A DNA stretch of 64,000 bases from Vitellaria paradoxa. Lineage: Eukaryota > Streptophyta > Magnoliopsida > Ericales > Sapotaceae. The stretch lies in NCBI GenBank assembly GCA_019916065.1, contig CM034238.1, positions 26,585,246-26,649,245 of the forward strand. Reading direction: 5' to 3'. This document shows, piece after piece, positions 35,323 through 48,655 of this stretch (position 1 is its first letter; the number at the start of each line of letters is the position of its first letter). The position numbers and the translations under genes are program-made. The notes below the pieces were generated by a model that was not told where the DNA came from, searched no databases, and saw only the letters and a list, made by a program, of their open reading frames with translations.

Positions 35323-36900
35323 AAACCCTCTTTCTCTAGTTTCTATCCATATATAATAAAGTCAATCTCATGTTTTCTTGTTTATTAGGTTCTTTTGATT
35401 TTTATATAGCTTTCTAAAAACAAGATTAAATGAAGTATTTTGCTAATTTCTCAACATAAGCATGCATAAAATTATGCCTACACAAACATAAGAAAAATTA
35501 TTTTATGTGATAATCAATAGTTGAAAAATATATTTCACTATTATTTAAATATATGTACAATGATGTTATATCTATTATCAATCCAAAGTCATAAAGGTGA
35601 GGTCTCAACATTCACCACGTTAATTATGACTATTTACTATAATTTCTAAAGGCTTGCAAAAAAGATGAGCAATATAACAGAACCAACATTCAATTCAATT
35701 AATTTGATTTTTTGGTTCAATTTTGATTACAATTTGACTCTCAAATTATTTTTTAGTTTGATTCTCTTATTTATATAAAATAATGATTTTAGTTAACAAA
35801 CTAAAATTTATCTATTTTTATATATAAATATAATTTTGGTTAATTCATTTCCGTTCTTTATTTTCCATTCTAATAATTTAAATCAATCTACTAAAGAATC
35901 AAAATAAGTTAGATAATTCAAATATAATTGAATAATTGAACAAAAAATCAAAAAATCACCCCTAATAATTTCTAAATATAAAAAAAATACTCATAAGTAC
36001 TAAATGGGTAGATAAAGTTTCTATTATATTTAGATTAAAATTTTGTTAGATTACTTATACATGTTTATATTTTTATGATCAATCAAATAATAGGTAATTG
36101 TTTTGATAAATATTCATTTATTTTTATATCATTTTTTAATTTGTAAAATTAAAATATTAAATCAAAATATTCAGTTATTTCATATCATTTTTATAATTAA
36201 ATAAAAAAATTAAACTAATATTTTTTCAATTACTTTTTTTATCATGCACTATTTAGAAATTTCTTAGACGGCTGGTATAGAAATATGGGAACTAGTTAAA
36301 AGCAAAATACATCCAAATTTAAGATCAAGAATCAACAAAACTATGCTAATCATGCCCAATAGTACAATACAAAACATAACTATCTACCCTAATCTCCATA
36401 CGATGAAATGATCAACATAGTTAAATTTAAGCTACGAATTGAGCAACATAGCAACACATGCACAATTGCAAAATGACTAAGACTGCAATGAGCCAATAAA
36501 TACATAATATCTCAATTTATAATATAATACATATAAATCTTTCTTAGATGAATTAATTTCCTAGTCCATAATTACAATCTTAACGACAAGGTTAATGTTT
36601 TACCTTACCCAGCCAATATCCAAATCAACTAGGTGAGTTCTATGTGACTACGTACAGTTGTTGAGGGATTACCAAGATAACACAATAATAAATATGTATA
36701 GTCTAGGACCAAATTCAAGTCACTTAGGCTCAAGCCACATATGTATCCTTTTTAAGGAATCAAGTTATCATAATTCTAACTATAAATCATTTATAAAGCA
36801 AACATACGATATTCCATTTTAACAATCTATATCTTAATAACTGTTAATGTCAAAAAATCGACTAAATCAATTATTATGATTAATCAAATTATAACTATTA
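35323..36900. other. Non-coding interval
   Basis: The first 200 bp repeat the spacer CTTTCTCTAGTTTCTATCC...TTTTATGTGATAA seen after each DMP cassette. The rest is AT-rich, with no ORF of interest and no terminal repeat I could define. Confidence 0.5.
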
Positions 36901-38036
36901 ATAGTGTATCATAAATAACAAAGTGAAATGCAATATCATGCCATAAGGTGTATGATGCTATGGTCTTGCATCTATTATCTTCACACTGCCTTTGGCCTTG
37001 GGAACAAACATCTTACAATGTCCATTAAATTCTAGAGCATCGTAAATACGTTAGTAATTTCCAGTATCAATTAGTTCTTTCAACGTTGCCGCGCTTTCCT
37101 CGAATCCTATAACCTAGGAACGTGAATTAGAACACATTAATTATACAATTCTATTCACATAGCTTTGTCCCAATTAGAGCCAACCACTTAATAAGTAGAA
37201 ATCACAAAAATAAAGTCTCAATTTTAGCTGGGCACAATGCTCTATAAGAAGATAGAGAGAGCTCAACTCAACTTGATACAAGCCCCACATATCTCAGTTC
37301 TATGATTCGAAAGGATATGAAAGTATATACAAAAGAAACAACAAAAGAAATGGGAAAAACTATGTCTCTAGGCCAGTCGGTCAAGTAAACAATCTCACCT
37401 TTGAACCTACATTTGCTCACTATGCAACATCATATGTACAATCATGTCCTGTCATGTCATTAATTGTAATCATGCATCTTAACATGCAACAACAATATAT
37501 AACAAGATATAGCATATCACAACATCTATAACATGATAATGCTAATAACATAAATGAATAATCCGTCCATCATATCATCAATCAACATTATCATATTACA
37601 GTCATCATTAACGTATAATATACAACTCATAAAACTTAACACATCACAACATTACATCATCACAACATGTCAACACAACTCAACCACATAGCTTATCCAC
37701 ATATCCACACAACTCATATAGGCACAACATACAAACATATGGGGAGATATTTTGCATGATTAGCCTGAGGCGAAGCCTAATAAAACATACATTAGCCCTC
37801 GATATCTGCATCGAAGCTTAAGCCATGAAAAATATGCCATCTACATCTTTGGTTACAGCCAAAGAAAATGACTATTCCATTATAAGCATCTCAATCGTTT
37901 TATAGGTTACTAGTCTTCTGGAAATGAAACTAATCCATGCATAGGTCTAGGGACTGTCAACCAATTGGTATGTATGCCTTCTATTTAATAATATTCTGAC
38001 ATAAAATTAATATTCAACTCATATCACAGCAGCATA
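36900..38036 (-). repeat. Inverted LTR-like block, left segment
   Basis: Its reverse complement follows 34400-34990 loosely: the phrases around GACTAGTAACCTATAAA and TCTTTGGCTGTAACC match those around GACTAGTAACTTATAAA and its neighbours. The continuation appears to lie right of the insertion at 38037-40138, up to about 40600. No genes. Boundaries approximate. Confidence 0.35.
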
Positions 38037-40138
38037 TGTTAGTGCAAAGCCTTAAAGATCAAGTCTCTAGTTACGATTTTAGGGAATTTCTTATTGTAAA
38101 TTATGAATTTATATAAAGAGGAATTCATTTTATCATTGTGTGATGCACTACTTATTTAATTAATAATTATGTAATAATAAAAGTCTATAAAGTACAAAAA
38201 CAAATGTGTAGATTCTCAAGAGTTGAGAAATGGTGACCTACACTAATGATACTCATCTTTAGAATATATTCCTAGTCATAGGACAGTCGACTGGACACCG
38301 ACTGTCTAGAAAGACTAACATATGCTTGCCTGCTTGGTGAAAAGGATGGTGGGTCTATCGCCATCAGTGTGGAGACATTAAGGCTAGTGTCTGAGTACTT
38401 GTTAGTGAACAAGGTATTGAATGTGATCCCCAAAAGATATCCAATGGAGTCTTTATGAACCTATCAATGGATGATCCTTTATCATAGGTTGTGTAGCATA
38501 ATCCTTTGACTTGAGACACCATGGTAGTCTTGAATATGACCATTGAGCTTTGACTACACAATGTGCTGGTATCCTTCAAGGAATTCCAAATATGTGTTCT
38601 TGTACTCAACAAAAAAGTATTCGGAGACTTATGTGCGATCAAAAGAGGATCTGCCTGCCCGCATAAATGGGAGCTTGTCCTATGTTATCTGTTAGGACAT
38701 AATTTGAGAAAGACTTTGGCTAAAGTAGGATGAACATTAGAAAAGATTTTCTAATTTCATCATATGAATCATGGTACCTAAATAAGTCACATAGTTTTAG
38801 GACTAGGGGTTTGATAGGTTCTATACCCTATTAGTTCTATAGGGACAACTAGACGGAAGGATCTACATGCAAACCTATGGTTGAGAGGTTCAGATTAGGG
38901 TCTCTACCCTTATTTTGGGATCTTCGGGGTGCATCATGATACGTTATTAGGTGTCACTCATGACTAGTGAAAAGTATGAGGGATTATTTAGTAATTTCTC
39001 ATATGACGTTAAAAGTGTTTTAATATCCCACTATCGAACATCGCTAGACCTAAGAGGTCACATGCATATAAGCATATGATCTTGTAGATAATGAAGAGAT
39101 ATCAATAAGATGTTATTGATAATGTTAAGAGCTCTTAGGGGTTAAAAGTAATTAAACAGTTAATTACTTAGGGGTACTTTTATGTGTTTCCAAAAAGTTT
39201 AGGCACAAAGTGTAATTTATCAAGAGTTGATAAAATGGCATTAGGGACAATGCTATGTTTGGCCATACATGTCCATATATACATTGATATCGTATCAATT
39301 CATTATGGTAAGTAATTAAGGACTTAATTACTTTAAAAGGAACGTTTCCAAAATGTTTGGGTGTAAATGTCAATTGCATATGAAAGTTTCCTAATTAGAA
39401 AATCAAATCAAATCCTAAAAGGGAAGAGTTTTGATTTGACTTTTAAATTTGTATGTGATAATTAATTGTTATTTAATAACAATTAAATTGATATATATAT
39501 ATATATATATATACATGGTCGGCCACCTTAATAGATTTTATGGGATTTTATATTCCATCAAATGAGAGGATAAATAGATTTTTGAAATTGAAATTGAAGA
39601 TAAGAGATTATATAGGAATTTAATCCTTATATTCGGATATAAGGAGATTTTTCTTCTTATGCCGTGCCTTCTCTCTTTTAACCAACCCATGAGCCCTCAT
39701 CTCATTTCCTTTGGTTTTTTCTCTAGTTTTCTCTTGATTCCTTAAAAGAGAAGAGATTGAAAATTTTTGGGGGTTCTTGTATTTTTAAAGGACTTCTATG
39801 TCAACTCTAGCAAAGTTGGTGTCAAAGAGCACTTCTTGGTAGTCTACAACTATCTACGCCACGTAGACGTTTCTTGGAAGACATTGCACTTGTGGTCTCT
39901 TGGTAGAGATCAAATTCATCTAGACTTTTTCAGCATTATGGATCTACCACCATTTTCACAATGTTGTAAGTTTTTCTACAAACACCAATGGATGGTTTTT
40001 CTTTTACGCACTTTTTTATGCCCATGAGTTTTCAATAGTGGGATCCAAATTACTACGCATTTTTTTGTAAAATTTTAAATGAGATTTGTTTCCGGTGCTC
40101 CTAAATTTACAAGTTTCTAATTAAACCCGCATAGTCCC
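38037..40138. mobile_element. Solo-LTR candidate with GCATA flanks
   Basis: Begins TGTTAGTGCAAAGCC and is flanked on both sides by GCATA (38032-38036 and 40139-40143). The right edge reads TTAAACCC rather than the usual CA, which weakens the call. The 2.1-kb interior has a (TA)n run at 39491-39513 and no protein domain. Frames at 38364-38642, 39164-39379 and 39767-40027 are not supported. Confidence 0.42.
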
Positions 40139-42060
40139 TCACTTTTAGTAGGACCTCGCAGTTCCAACTCGCACGCCTCAACACGTGAATAGCCATCTCA
40201 TCAATTCTTAAAAACAAGAAGTAGAGTTCTACATGAAAACTTACACCAACACAACATCAACATATTGTTATCATGCTCAATTCGATTCATCAAAATAATT
40301 CATCATCTTTCACATGACATTCTTAATTAACATCTTATCCAATTTCACCATACTAAGCCATATATACAAAACATGCTTTTATATATCAAAAAGAAAGAAG
40401 CAAACCACAGATACCCTAAGTCGTGAGTACACGAGATTAACAAAGATAAAATAAATATTAATTATTTGGTATAAAAATGATTTATGTTTTGTGACAATCA
40501 AAATCCTTATACCCGTGCTTTCTTTTTTTTTTTTTCGTTTCCCCTTCTCTCTCTTTTCTTTCACCTCGTTTCCCATTGGTTCTCAACGAGGATCATCCTT
40601 AGGTTGTTAAGTGACCTGATCCCCCCTTAATGACTAGGTAATTCCAAATAAAGTAAGGAGAAAATAAAGAAAAGAAAAATAAAAAAATGAAAAAAAAGAA
40701 AGAAAAAAGTTGATCTACTAGCCCACAAATTTGAATTTTAGTCTAACTCAGCCTAGAAAAATAAAAAAGTCAACAACTCAAGACTAAACCTTGGGTCCAA
40801 AAATTTTAAATAGCCTAAACCAAATAAAAAACAAAAAGTATTGAGTATTACGTTCTTTTTTTTCCTTAATTTTTTTCTTCTTGAATCAAGTAAAAACAAA
40901 ATTAATATTCTAATGTTAAACTCAATGCAACTTATCTTTCTCCCATTTCCCTAATTAATTAAAATTTTTAAGCAATCGTTATATGTTCTAATGGTTAATT
41001 TAATCTAAGTTTAAAAGGATTTACAAATGTCAAATCATGTTAATGCTCTGTTTGTGAATTTAAGAGAGAAAAGAAAAAAGAAAACATTAATTAAGAGAGA
41101 AGAGAAAAAAAAAGAGAAATAATAATAGTTTTCTTTTCATTTATTTGAGAGTTTAGGAGAGAAAAGAAAATTATTTTCTTTCTTCTTATTTATGAGTTAA
41201 GTAAAAAGGGGAAAGAAAAGAAAATGTTTATTATTATTTTACTACTACACCCTTATATTATCAATAAATAAACCTCCCTATATTATTAACAAATAAAGCA
41301 TTAGCACATCAAGCAAGAAAACAAATAAACTAAGAAGTGCTGCATAAAAATACAAATAACAATACTAAAAAGAAACTTCAGTGAAGAACACTGCTATTAA
41401 AAAAAAAAAAAAAAAACGTACCTTGAAATGGCTGGAATACATATACATATATATACACACACATAAGAAAGATGAAACAGGAGTCTTAAAATGTGATTGA
41501 ACAGAAAAAAAAAAAAAAAAGAAAAAAACCAAACCAAAGTTTGGAAACATGATTGAACAAAAAAGAAAAGAAAAGAAAAAACAAAAGCAGAACGTTATTG
41601 AAAAAAAAATTACCTAAACTGTGAAACCTAGAAAGGGGTGAAAAAAAGTAATAAAAACCTACCAAAGTGATAAAGTTAGGTTTAATTTACACTAGAGCAT
41701 ATTGGTATTTTTTTTTTACTCTTTATTTTATGGGTAAATGTGTCATTTTAAAAGTTTCATTACATAACTTTTTTCTTGTCCCTATTTCCTCCCACTTTTA
41801 GATGATGAAAATTTTATAAAACTAATTACTAACTTTTCTTTCCATTTCTTTTCTTATCTTTCCCAAAAAAAGACTTATAAGCAAGAGTTAAGTTTTAAAA
41901 TCTTTTCTTTTCTCTTCTTTTTTTCTCATTTCTCTCCATCCAAATGGGTTGTAAGTATGACATAATTATTGCATAATTATTTTTTTTATCCTAGTAATTC
42001 TTTTTAAGAAGAAAATAATTTTATAAAGAAATGACTGTATTTTTTAACATTTATGAAAGA
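40139..42060. other. Intergenic, purine/pyrimidine-rich stretches
   Basis: After about 460 bp that may continue the inverted LTR-like block, the interval holds long AG-rich and TTTTC-rich runs. The segment 41045-41955 has weak inverted ends (CTCTGTTTGTGAATTTAAG against CAACCCATTTGGATGGAG) and AGAGAAAAGAAAA arms on both sides, a possible old MITE. No gene seen. Confidence 0.4.
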
Positions 42061-43830
42061 AAGGTCGCACCTTGATTGGGCACCAAAAGTGCATATTAAT
42101 CCATAGTTTTAGTCGCATTTTATAAGGTTTATTTACTTTAATTATTTAGTTTATTGATATTTTGGTAATTATTATTTTTGTGGTGTCTTGATAGGTTACG
42201 AGGCTAAGGAAAGGATTATGGAGTATTTTGTGAGCTAAAGAATTGAAGAAAATTATGGAGCTTATAAGAGGAAAGATTAGCCTTGTTTCAGCTCAACAAT
42301 TTATCCAAATTTAAGCTCAAATCTGTCTGAAATTCAGCTATGTTTCAACCCATTTACAGCCCAAAAATTGCTTTAAAATGGCCGCAGAATCTGTCCAGAT
42401 TTCAGCCCCACTTTGAGCCCAATTCTGTTTAAAGAAATGCTCAATTTCGTCCCACAACAGCCACCCAAAAAATTCTAAAACAGTCTAAATTTCAGCCCTG
42501 TTTCAGGCCAATAGCACCCGAAAATGAGGCCCAATTCTGCCCTAATGATCAACTAAAACTTGGTCTAAATTCAGCCCAAATTGAGGCCCGCATGTGGCCC
42601 TCATTTGATGCAATTTGCAGCACAATTTTGCTCCAAATAAACCCATTTTAGCTATTTTGTTCTACCAAATATTAGCCTCAAAATTGCCCACAACAATGGA
42701 CTTGGGGGGACCGGTAACTTGTGATCAGGATTAAAATACAAGGTTCAGATATAATTATATTTTTTTAAACTAAAATAATATAAATATTTTTAAACAGTTA
42801 AATTTTAATTTAATAGTATCTGATATAACATTGTGCGTTGTTATATCACCCTTCCCTTTTTCACATCAACTCCCGAGAAAACAGCCGCAAAATTACCCTT
42901 TCAGTGGAATAAATGGGGCATTCTCGGAACGAAAAAAAAAAAAAAAAAAAAAAGACAGACTGGGGGAATTTCTTTAGGGGCTATTCAGTCGGTTATTTTG
43001 GGTGGGGATAGGAGCAAGTTTTGGGAGGGGGCTCTCTCACAAGAGGTTTCGTCCTTGGTGGATATTTAGGTTCCATGTTATAGATCTTAGTTTGAAGAAT
43101 TCATTTCCTTTTGGTTATTTACTTCAAGTAAAATTTTATTGTTCTTAAGATTTTCTTGTACGAATTTATGTTTTTATACATTTGTGCAAATATTTTTCAT
43201 TTTCGTGGTAGTAAGCTAGTTCTCCTTGGCCCCAAGCCAAGGAGTGTGGTGGGTGTTATAGTTTCTCTATGTATTGATGGTCTGTCATGCTTAATTTTTT
43301 TTTTTTTTGTCCTCGGTTTGAATGTTTGGTTTTTGCTAGAATTTGGTAGGGTGATGTTGTAATCTTCATTTTCTATGCTTACGAGTTGTTTGATTCAATG
43401 TGCCATCCAACCCCAGCATACTTTACAAACTAGTTAAACTCAATTTTAAATGTTCCATGAGGTGAGTGTTTGATTTCCTCTTTGATTTCTTTAGAATTCA
43501 AGTAATCAATGTTAAAGTTATGCACTTCTAGGCCTTAATTTTAGATTTATTTTAAGAGGAGACTTAATTCTATGTCTTGATTATATTAAACTCATTTTTT
43601 TATCAATTTTGTGAGAATTGAACGCCTATCATTAACTTTTGTAGTTATCTTCTGACTCACCATCACTATACTTGGTGGTGGATTAATTAAGTCATGAAAT
43701 GCACTAAGGAGTTGTAATATTCCACTATTTGAATTGACGTGGGTCCATGTCTTTAATTTCCTTGTTTTAGTTTAAATTATCATTTTAAGTTTCATCCCCT
43801 TAAATTTAGTTTTCTCAAAAAAAAAAAAAA
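42061..43830 (+). other. Unassigned, probably retroelement-derived
   Basis: Region 42280-42690 repeats short CAGCCC/GAGGCCC/CAATTCTG motifs. A 22-A run lies at about 42931-42952, and the segment ends in an A-rich tail at about 43816-43843. No domain can be read in any frame. The motif content resembles noncoding parts of large plant retrotransposons, but I cannot name a family. Confidence 0.3.
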
Positions 43831-45916
43831 AGAAAAAAAAAAACTTCTTTTACTTCCTAGAGTTTATATAAAAGGTGGATTTGATATTTGAATGTTCATC
43901 AATGATCTGACCAATCATAAATAATTTGTTATGAGATTATGAAAATATAAATTATCCTGAGATCGTGAAAATGTAAATTATCCTTAAATTGAAATAATAT
44001 AAATGATAAAGAAATAACAAAAAAAATTTATTTATATGAAATGTTTATATAGCAACATGTAATAAGGCTTAAATTATTTGAGTATTTAACCTTTTAAAAG
44101 TCTTGTCTAGGGAAAGAATTGAATTTTATATGTATACATAGGAAAGCCGTGTATAATGAAAAATGTAAGTATGGCTTGGAGAAGAGTTTTTGCTTATTTA
44201 ATAAGGAATTTATTTATTCCATCCGACTAGCTCTGGGTTCGAATCCCGAGTAACCCCTAAACTTCAAGTCTTTAAATTAGTGTTTTTTGTTCTCAAAACC
44301 CAAAAACTAATTCTACTGCCAATCCCTATTTCTATATTTTTTTCAATTATTTTGTAGGTAATTCTTATTCCAAAATATTCCCAAGTTTTATCATTTAAGG
44401 CGACAAATTTTTAAATCAACTAACTCATTATGAAAATAATCCGGCACTTATTGATTTAAAATTACAATACACATACTTGCACTTAAAAAAGTTAACCAAA
44501 ATATATTTTGATAAGTGGTCACACTTTCTCATTTTTATTTTATGTGCTAAAAGATTACATTCAACTTACAAACCATCCGAGTTTAGATAATGCGATTAGA
44601 AGGTGGAGTTATACTAGTGACACTAATAAAATAAAATTGCTCAGTTAAGTAAAAGGGTTGGTAGGTGGAGTGAAGGGTGTTACACATAACAACAAGGTAG
44701 GGTTAATTATGTTTTACATTCTTATATTTAAATTGAATTTTATTTTAATTTTTATATTTTTAGTTATGATAATTAACTTTTATATTTATAATTAAATTTT
44801 AATTTGACCATGTTATTAATAAAAGTTAAAAAATGTTATTAAAAGCGTAAAGTGTTCATCATAGGTGATCAGCATGTAACATTTTCTGTTTATAAATTTA
44901 ACAAATGGATCGAATTGAACTTTGATCATAATTATGGAAGTTAACTGTTACAAATAAAAATAAAAGGACCCAAGGAAAGGCTAATATAAATTATAAAAAT
45001 TTGAAAATATAAATTATAAAAATATTAAGTGTAATTTATCCTAATAATAAACAATGTACCAAGAGAAAAATTAAAAACCTTTAATTATAATTATTCTATT
45101 GATGTTGTATTGCTTATGATTGTATTCTTTTTGCTTTTTCTCCCTTTAAAATGTTAAATTTTTGGTCGGTTAATCTCTTAAATAACATTGTAATTTTATA
45201 AGATTAGGTTAATTATTTTTGTTCGATTATTGTATTGAATAACATTGTACTTTATAAGATTAGGTAAATCCACCAGGCCTTATTCGGCATAATCGATCAA
45301 ATCAAATTCGACCTACTATGTCCTTGGATTGAATCTAACTGAATTGTTTCTTTCATGCTATTTTTTTGCAAGTTAGATTTCAAACTAAATCATTTGTTGA
45401 AGGTCAAAATTCAAATTAAAAAATTGAAGTTGAGTGAAGCAGCCACCTCAATAAATTCGTAATATCCTTTTTCACAGTTAAGCATGGGATCGTTACAACG
45501 AAGAGGGTGTGTTTGGAAGATCAACTTTCAAAAAAAAGTTAGTCATTTTATTTTTATGGCGTTTGACGGATGTCTGAAAAGATCCACTCGAACGTGGTTT
45601 TCTTTACCCATTTGAACGAATGCCACTCCAATTTTTAGGAAAAATTAGCAAAAATCGATGGAAGTTAATAAAAATTTGTTAAAGTATAATTAGTAAAAAT
45701 TGATAAAAATTGACAAAAGTTGACAAAAATTGACAAAATTACCAACCAAACGTCCTTTAAATTTGTTTGGACTATTAATTTATAATATGCTTTTTGTTTT
45801 TGTTGCATCCTAAATTTAGTATCTCATGTTATATCTAATCTTACAATAAATATTATTTTTTTAAATACAGAAAATTAATTTAAATTGCTAATATCATTCT
45901 CTTTATAAATATTTTA

Positions 45917-46078
45917 GGTAGAGTTTGGGAAGCAAAAAATTAATTTGTTTGTAGTTAATTACTAAAAAAACTAACTTTTTAGTTTTGATTTAAGAGAAGT
46001 GTAAAATATAAGAGAGTAAATTTAATTATTTAAAAAAAGTAAAAAAACCATGTAGGTAGAAGCTGGTCAAACGCAACC
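45917..46078. mobile_element. Tourist-like MITE, 162 bp
   Basis: Ends GGTAGAGTTTGGGAAG and, inverted, GGTTGCGTTTGACCAG, flanked by TTA on both sides (45914-45916 and 46079-46081). The interior resembles the MITEs at 24399 and 49220. Confidence 0.65.
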
Positions 46079-46111
46079 TTAATAAAAAAAAAAAAAAAGA
46101 ATTTGACTTCG

Positions 46112-46153
46112 AGAGATTCACTCTTTAGGCCAACCCCTAGAGAGTGAATCTCT
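46112..46153. other. Perfect 13-bp inverted repeat with 16-nt loop
   Basis: AGAGATTCACTCT at 46112-46124 is exactly inverted at 46141-46153. It lies beside an A-run (46083-46098), at one end of a unit of about 280 bp with higher GC. That unit could be a minus-strand SINE, with a T-tail at its 3' end and GTTTAAGTC as a worn B box near 46350. Confidence 0.45.
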
Positions 46154-48428
46154 TTTGGTTTATGCTATACATACCGGCACCTCAACATGTGCAGCGGTAA
46201 ATCGCAGACTCGTATAGTGGCGATAAGTCGGACCAACACCCAAGAATTAGATACGGTTCGTCCAGTTAAGGAGGCCCATCCTATCAACCTTTATTATACT
46301 TTACGCTCGGGAGACTGGTCCTAAGTTTTGGTAGAAATGAGACTTAAACTTAAGGCCTTAATAACAATGACACGTAATGCACGTTTTTTGTTTTGGTACC
46401 CATAAATGATTTCTTGATATTTAAGGTGGTGTTTTTAAATATTTTCAATCGTAAGTTTTAACAATTTTGAATCCTCGATTATTATGACTAAAAATATAAG
46501 GGCTATTTGTATTTTTAAAATATTAGACTTCTTTAATTTCCCCTGTGTTAGAACTTTGATCCTTAAATGATTAATACCGTTGAAAATATTTTTCCAAACA
46601 CGTAACTTTGTTCGAATATTTACGTTTTGTTTGGAATGACAGTTTTAAGGGGATTTGAATTTATTTTATGCGAATTCCTACTAATTTTTATATTTGAAAT
46701 TATAATAAAATTTTATAAGTTGAATTTAATTTCATTTTATAATTTAAATTTTAGAATTTTTATATCATTTGATATCTAATTTGAAAAAAATTTAATTTTT
46801 CTAATAAGCTATTTGAGTAAGTAAACAAATTCATTTAAGTATGTAAATATATTTATTTTTATATATCATATTTATCATATTTTTGTTTCTTGTTAATATG
46901 GTCAAATTTAGTATTTTTTTAAATCAATTTAATTCAATTCTTTTCTTAAATTTAAGCACATGCTTTAAGCACGAAATTTTATTTATCAAACTAAATCAAA
47001 TCAATTCAATTTTTTTTTAAATTCAAATCAATTCTTAGAGAGTTATGCTTATGCATTTTAAATGAGTAGATTTAAAATTAAATTATATTAAAAAAATATA
47101 AGAAAAATAATTAACTCATAAAGAATACAATGATTAATTTTATTTAAATATTTTTAAATTATTTTTAATAAATAATAACTTATTATTAATTACACATTTT
47201 ATTAAAATTAATTATTAAATTTATTTTATTAAAATATTTTACTAAAATCAAATTATTTTATACTAAAATAATAATTTACTACTAAGGTAAATAATAATTA
47301 TTGAATTCGTTTATTCTTAAAACTAAAAGTAAATATTTTTATGAAAAAAATAGTTTAGTAAAAATAAATATTTTATTAAAATTAAAGTTAATTACTATCA
47401 AAATAATAATTTATTATTAAAGTCGGTGATAATTTATTATCAAATTTACTTTCATATCAAAATAAATAATTATATTTTATTAAAATAAATAATAATTTAT
47501 TAGTAAAAATATTTTAATGAGTGATTATTCTACACAAGTTAATTATTATTCACAAATCATATGATATTTATTAAAATGGAGCGAAACACTTTTTTTTATG
47601 TTCTTAAAATAAAAAATAAAAACGTTATCAAGTGAGAGTTTTTTATTTTTAAATTAAATATTATTAAATTATATTGATGAATGATCACGCCCATTCCAAA
47701 TTTAATATATTTATTCTATGTTAAATTTAACACATATTATTTAAACATAATTAAAAAATAATACATAATTTTTATAACTATTATTAGCATAATGCTTACT
47801 CTTATAATCTTTTACACCATTTTTTGACACCAAATCCAAACGCTACTTAAAGGATTTCAAAAAGTTATTTATTTATTTTTTGGTGGCGATTTTAAATCAA
47901 TCACAATTTATTATATTAAACTACTTAAATTTATAATAAAATCTATATTTACATTAAAAAAATTAGATTTGAGTGATTTTTCTTCAATAAATAACATTAA
48001 ATCCCTTAATTTTAAAATTGTTAATACAGATGCAATCTAAGGCTCTATTTAAATTTATAAAAGAAAATAAAAAATATAAGAAGATATAAAAAATTAAGTA
48101 AAATAAGTAAAATTATTTATTTATATTAATAAATATTTATTATAAATTTTTTATTTGATTAATTAAAAATAAACTAATTATAAATTGCTCTTTCATTTTT
48201 TAAAAAATAAATTAAGATATACTGCTAGTTTCTCATATCACATTCAATGGCACCGTTAGAAATTAAAAAGATGTAAAATTTTATAAATCTTTTAAATATG
48301 AATTATAAGGTTATAAAATTTAAATTTTTTATTCATTACATAAAATATTAAATATTAATTTTTATAAATTTATATAAATTTAAACAATCCCAAACAAACC
48401 TGACTAAGAAGTAAGAAGTAACTAATGC

Positions 48429-48490
48429 AACTGGGTCCGGACAAACCTTTGAACGGCTCAACTGGGTCCGGACAAACCTTTGAACGGCTA
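48429..48490 (+). repeat. Two tandem copies of a 31-bp unit upstream of the BASS1-like gene
   Basis: AACTGGGTCCGGACAAACCT begins each unit at 48429 and 48460; the copies are identical over at least 30 bp. They lie about 165-230 bp before the chosen start codon, so in the promoter or 5' UTR. Confidence 0.92.
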
Positions 48491-48655
48491 AGATCCTCCT
48501 ACTGGATTTACATGGCACGTGATGTGGGCCTAGAATACATCATCTTGACCAGGATTTTTCTTATTTTCTCGAGAAAGCCAGAGAGAAAGGGATGGAAAAT
48601 TCGGGGATGTGAACTGTTGTTGGTCAATGAACTAATGCAGAGAGTCTCCTCTACG

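Larger units (their letters stand above)
43831..48428. other. AT-rich intergenic region upstream of the BASS1-like gene
   Basis: No gene found in 4.6 kb apart from small repeats. It contains a Tourist-like MITE (45917-46078), a perfect 13-bp hairpin (46112-46153) and long A/T tracts from 46650 to 48400. GGGTTCGAATCCC at about 44237 resembles a B box but lacks any tRNA context. Confidence 0.5.

Noticed and set aside
44225..44260. tRNA-like GGGTTCGAATCCC at about 44237
   Set aside because: The B-box sequence is present, but there is no A box, anticodon arm or acceptor stem upstream, so no tRNA gene is called.
45500..45770. MITE suggested by GTGTGTTTGGAAG and CCAACCAAACGTCC ends
   Set aside because: The ends resemble TIRs, but no convincing target duplication or empty site was found; left unannotated.
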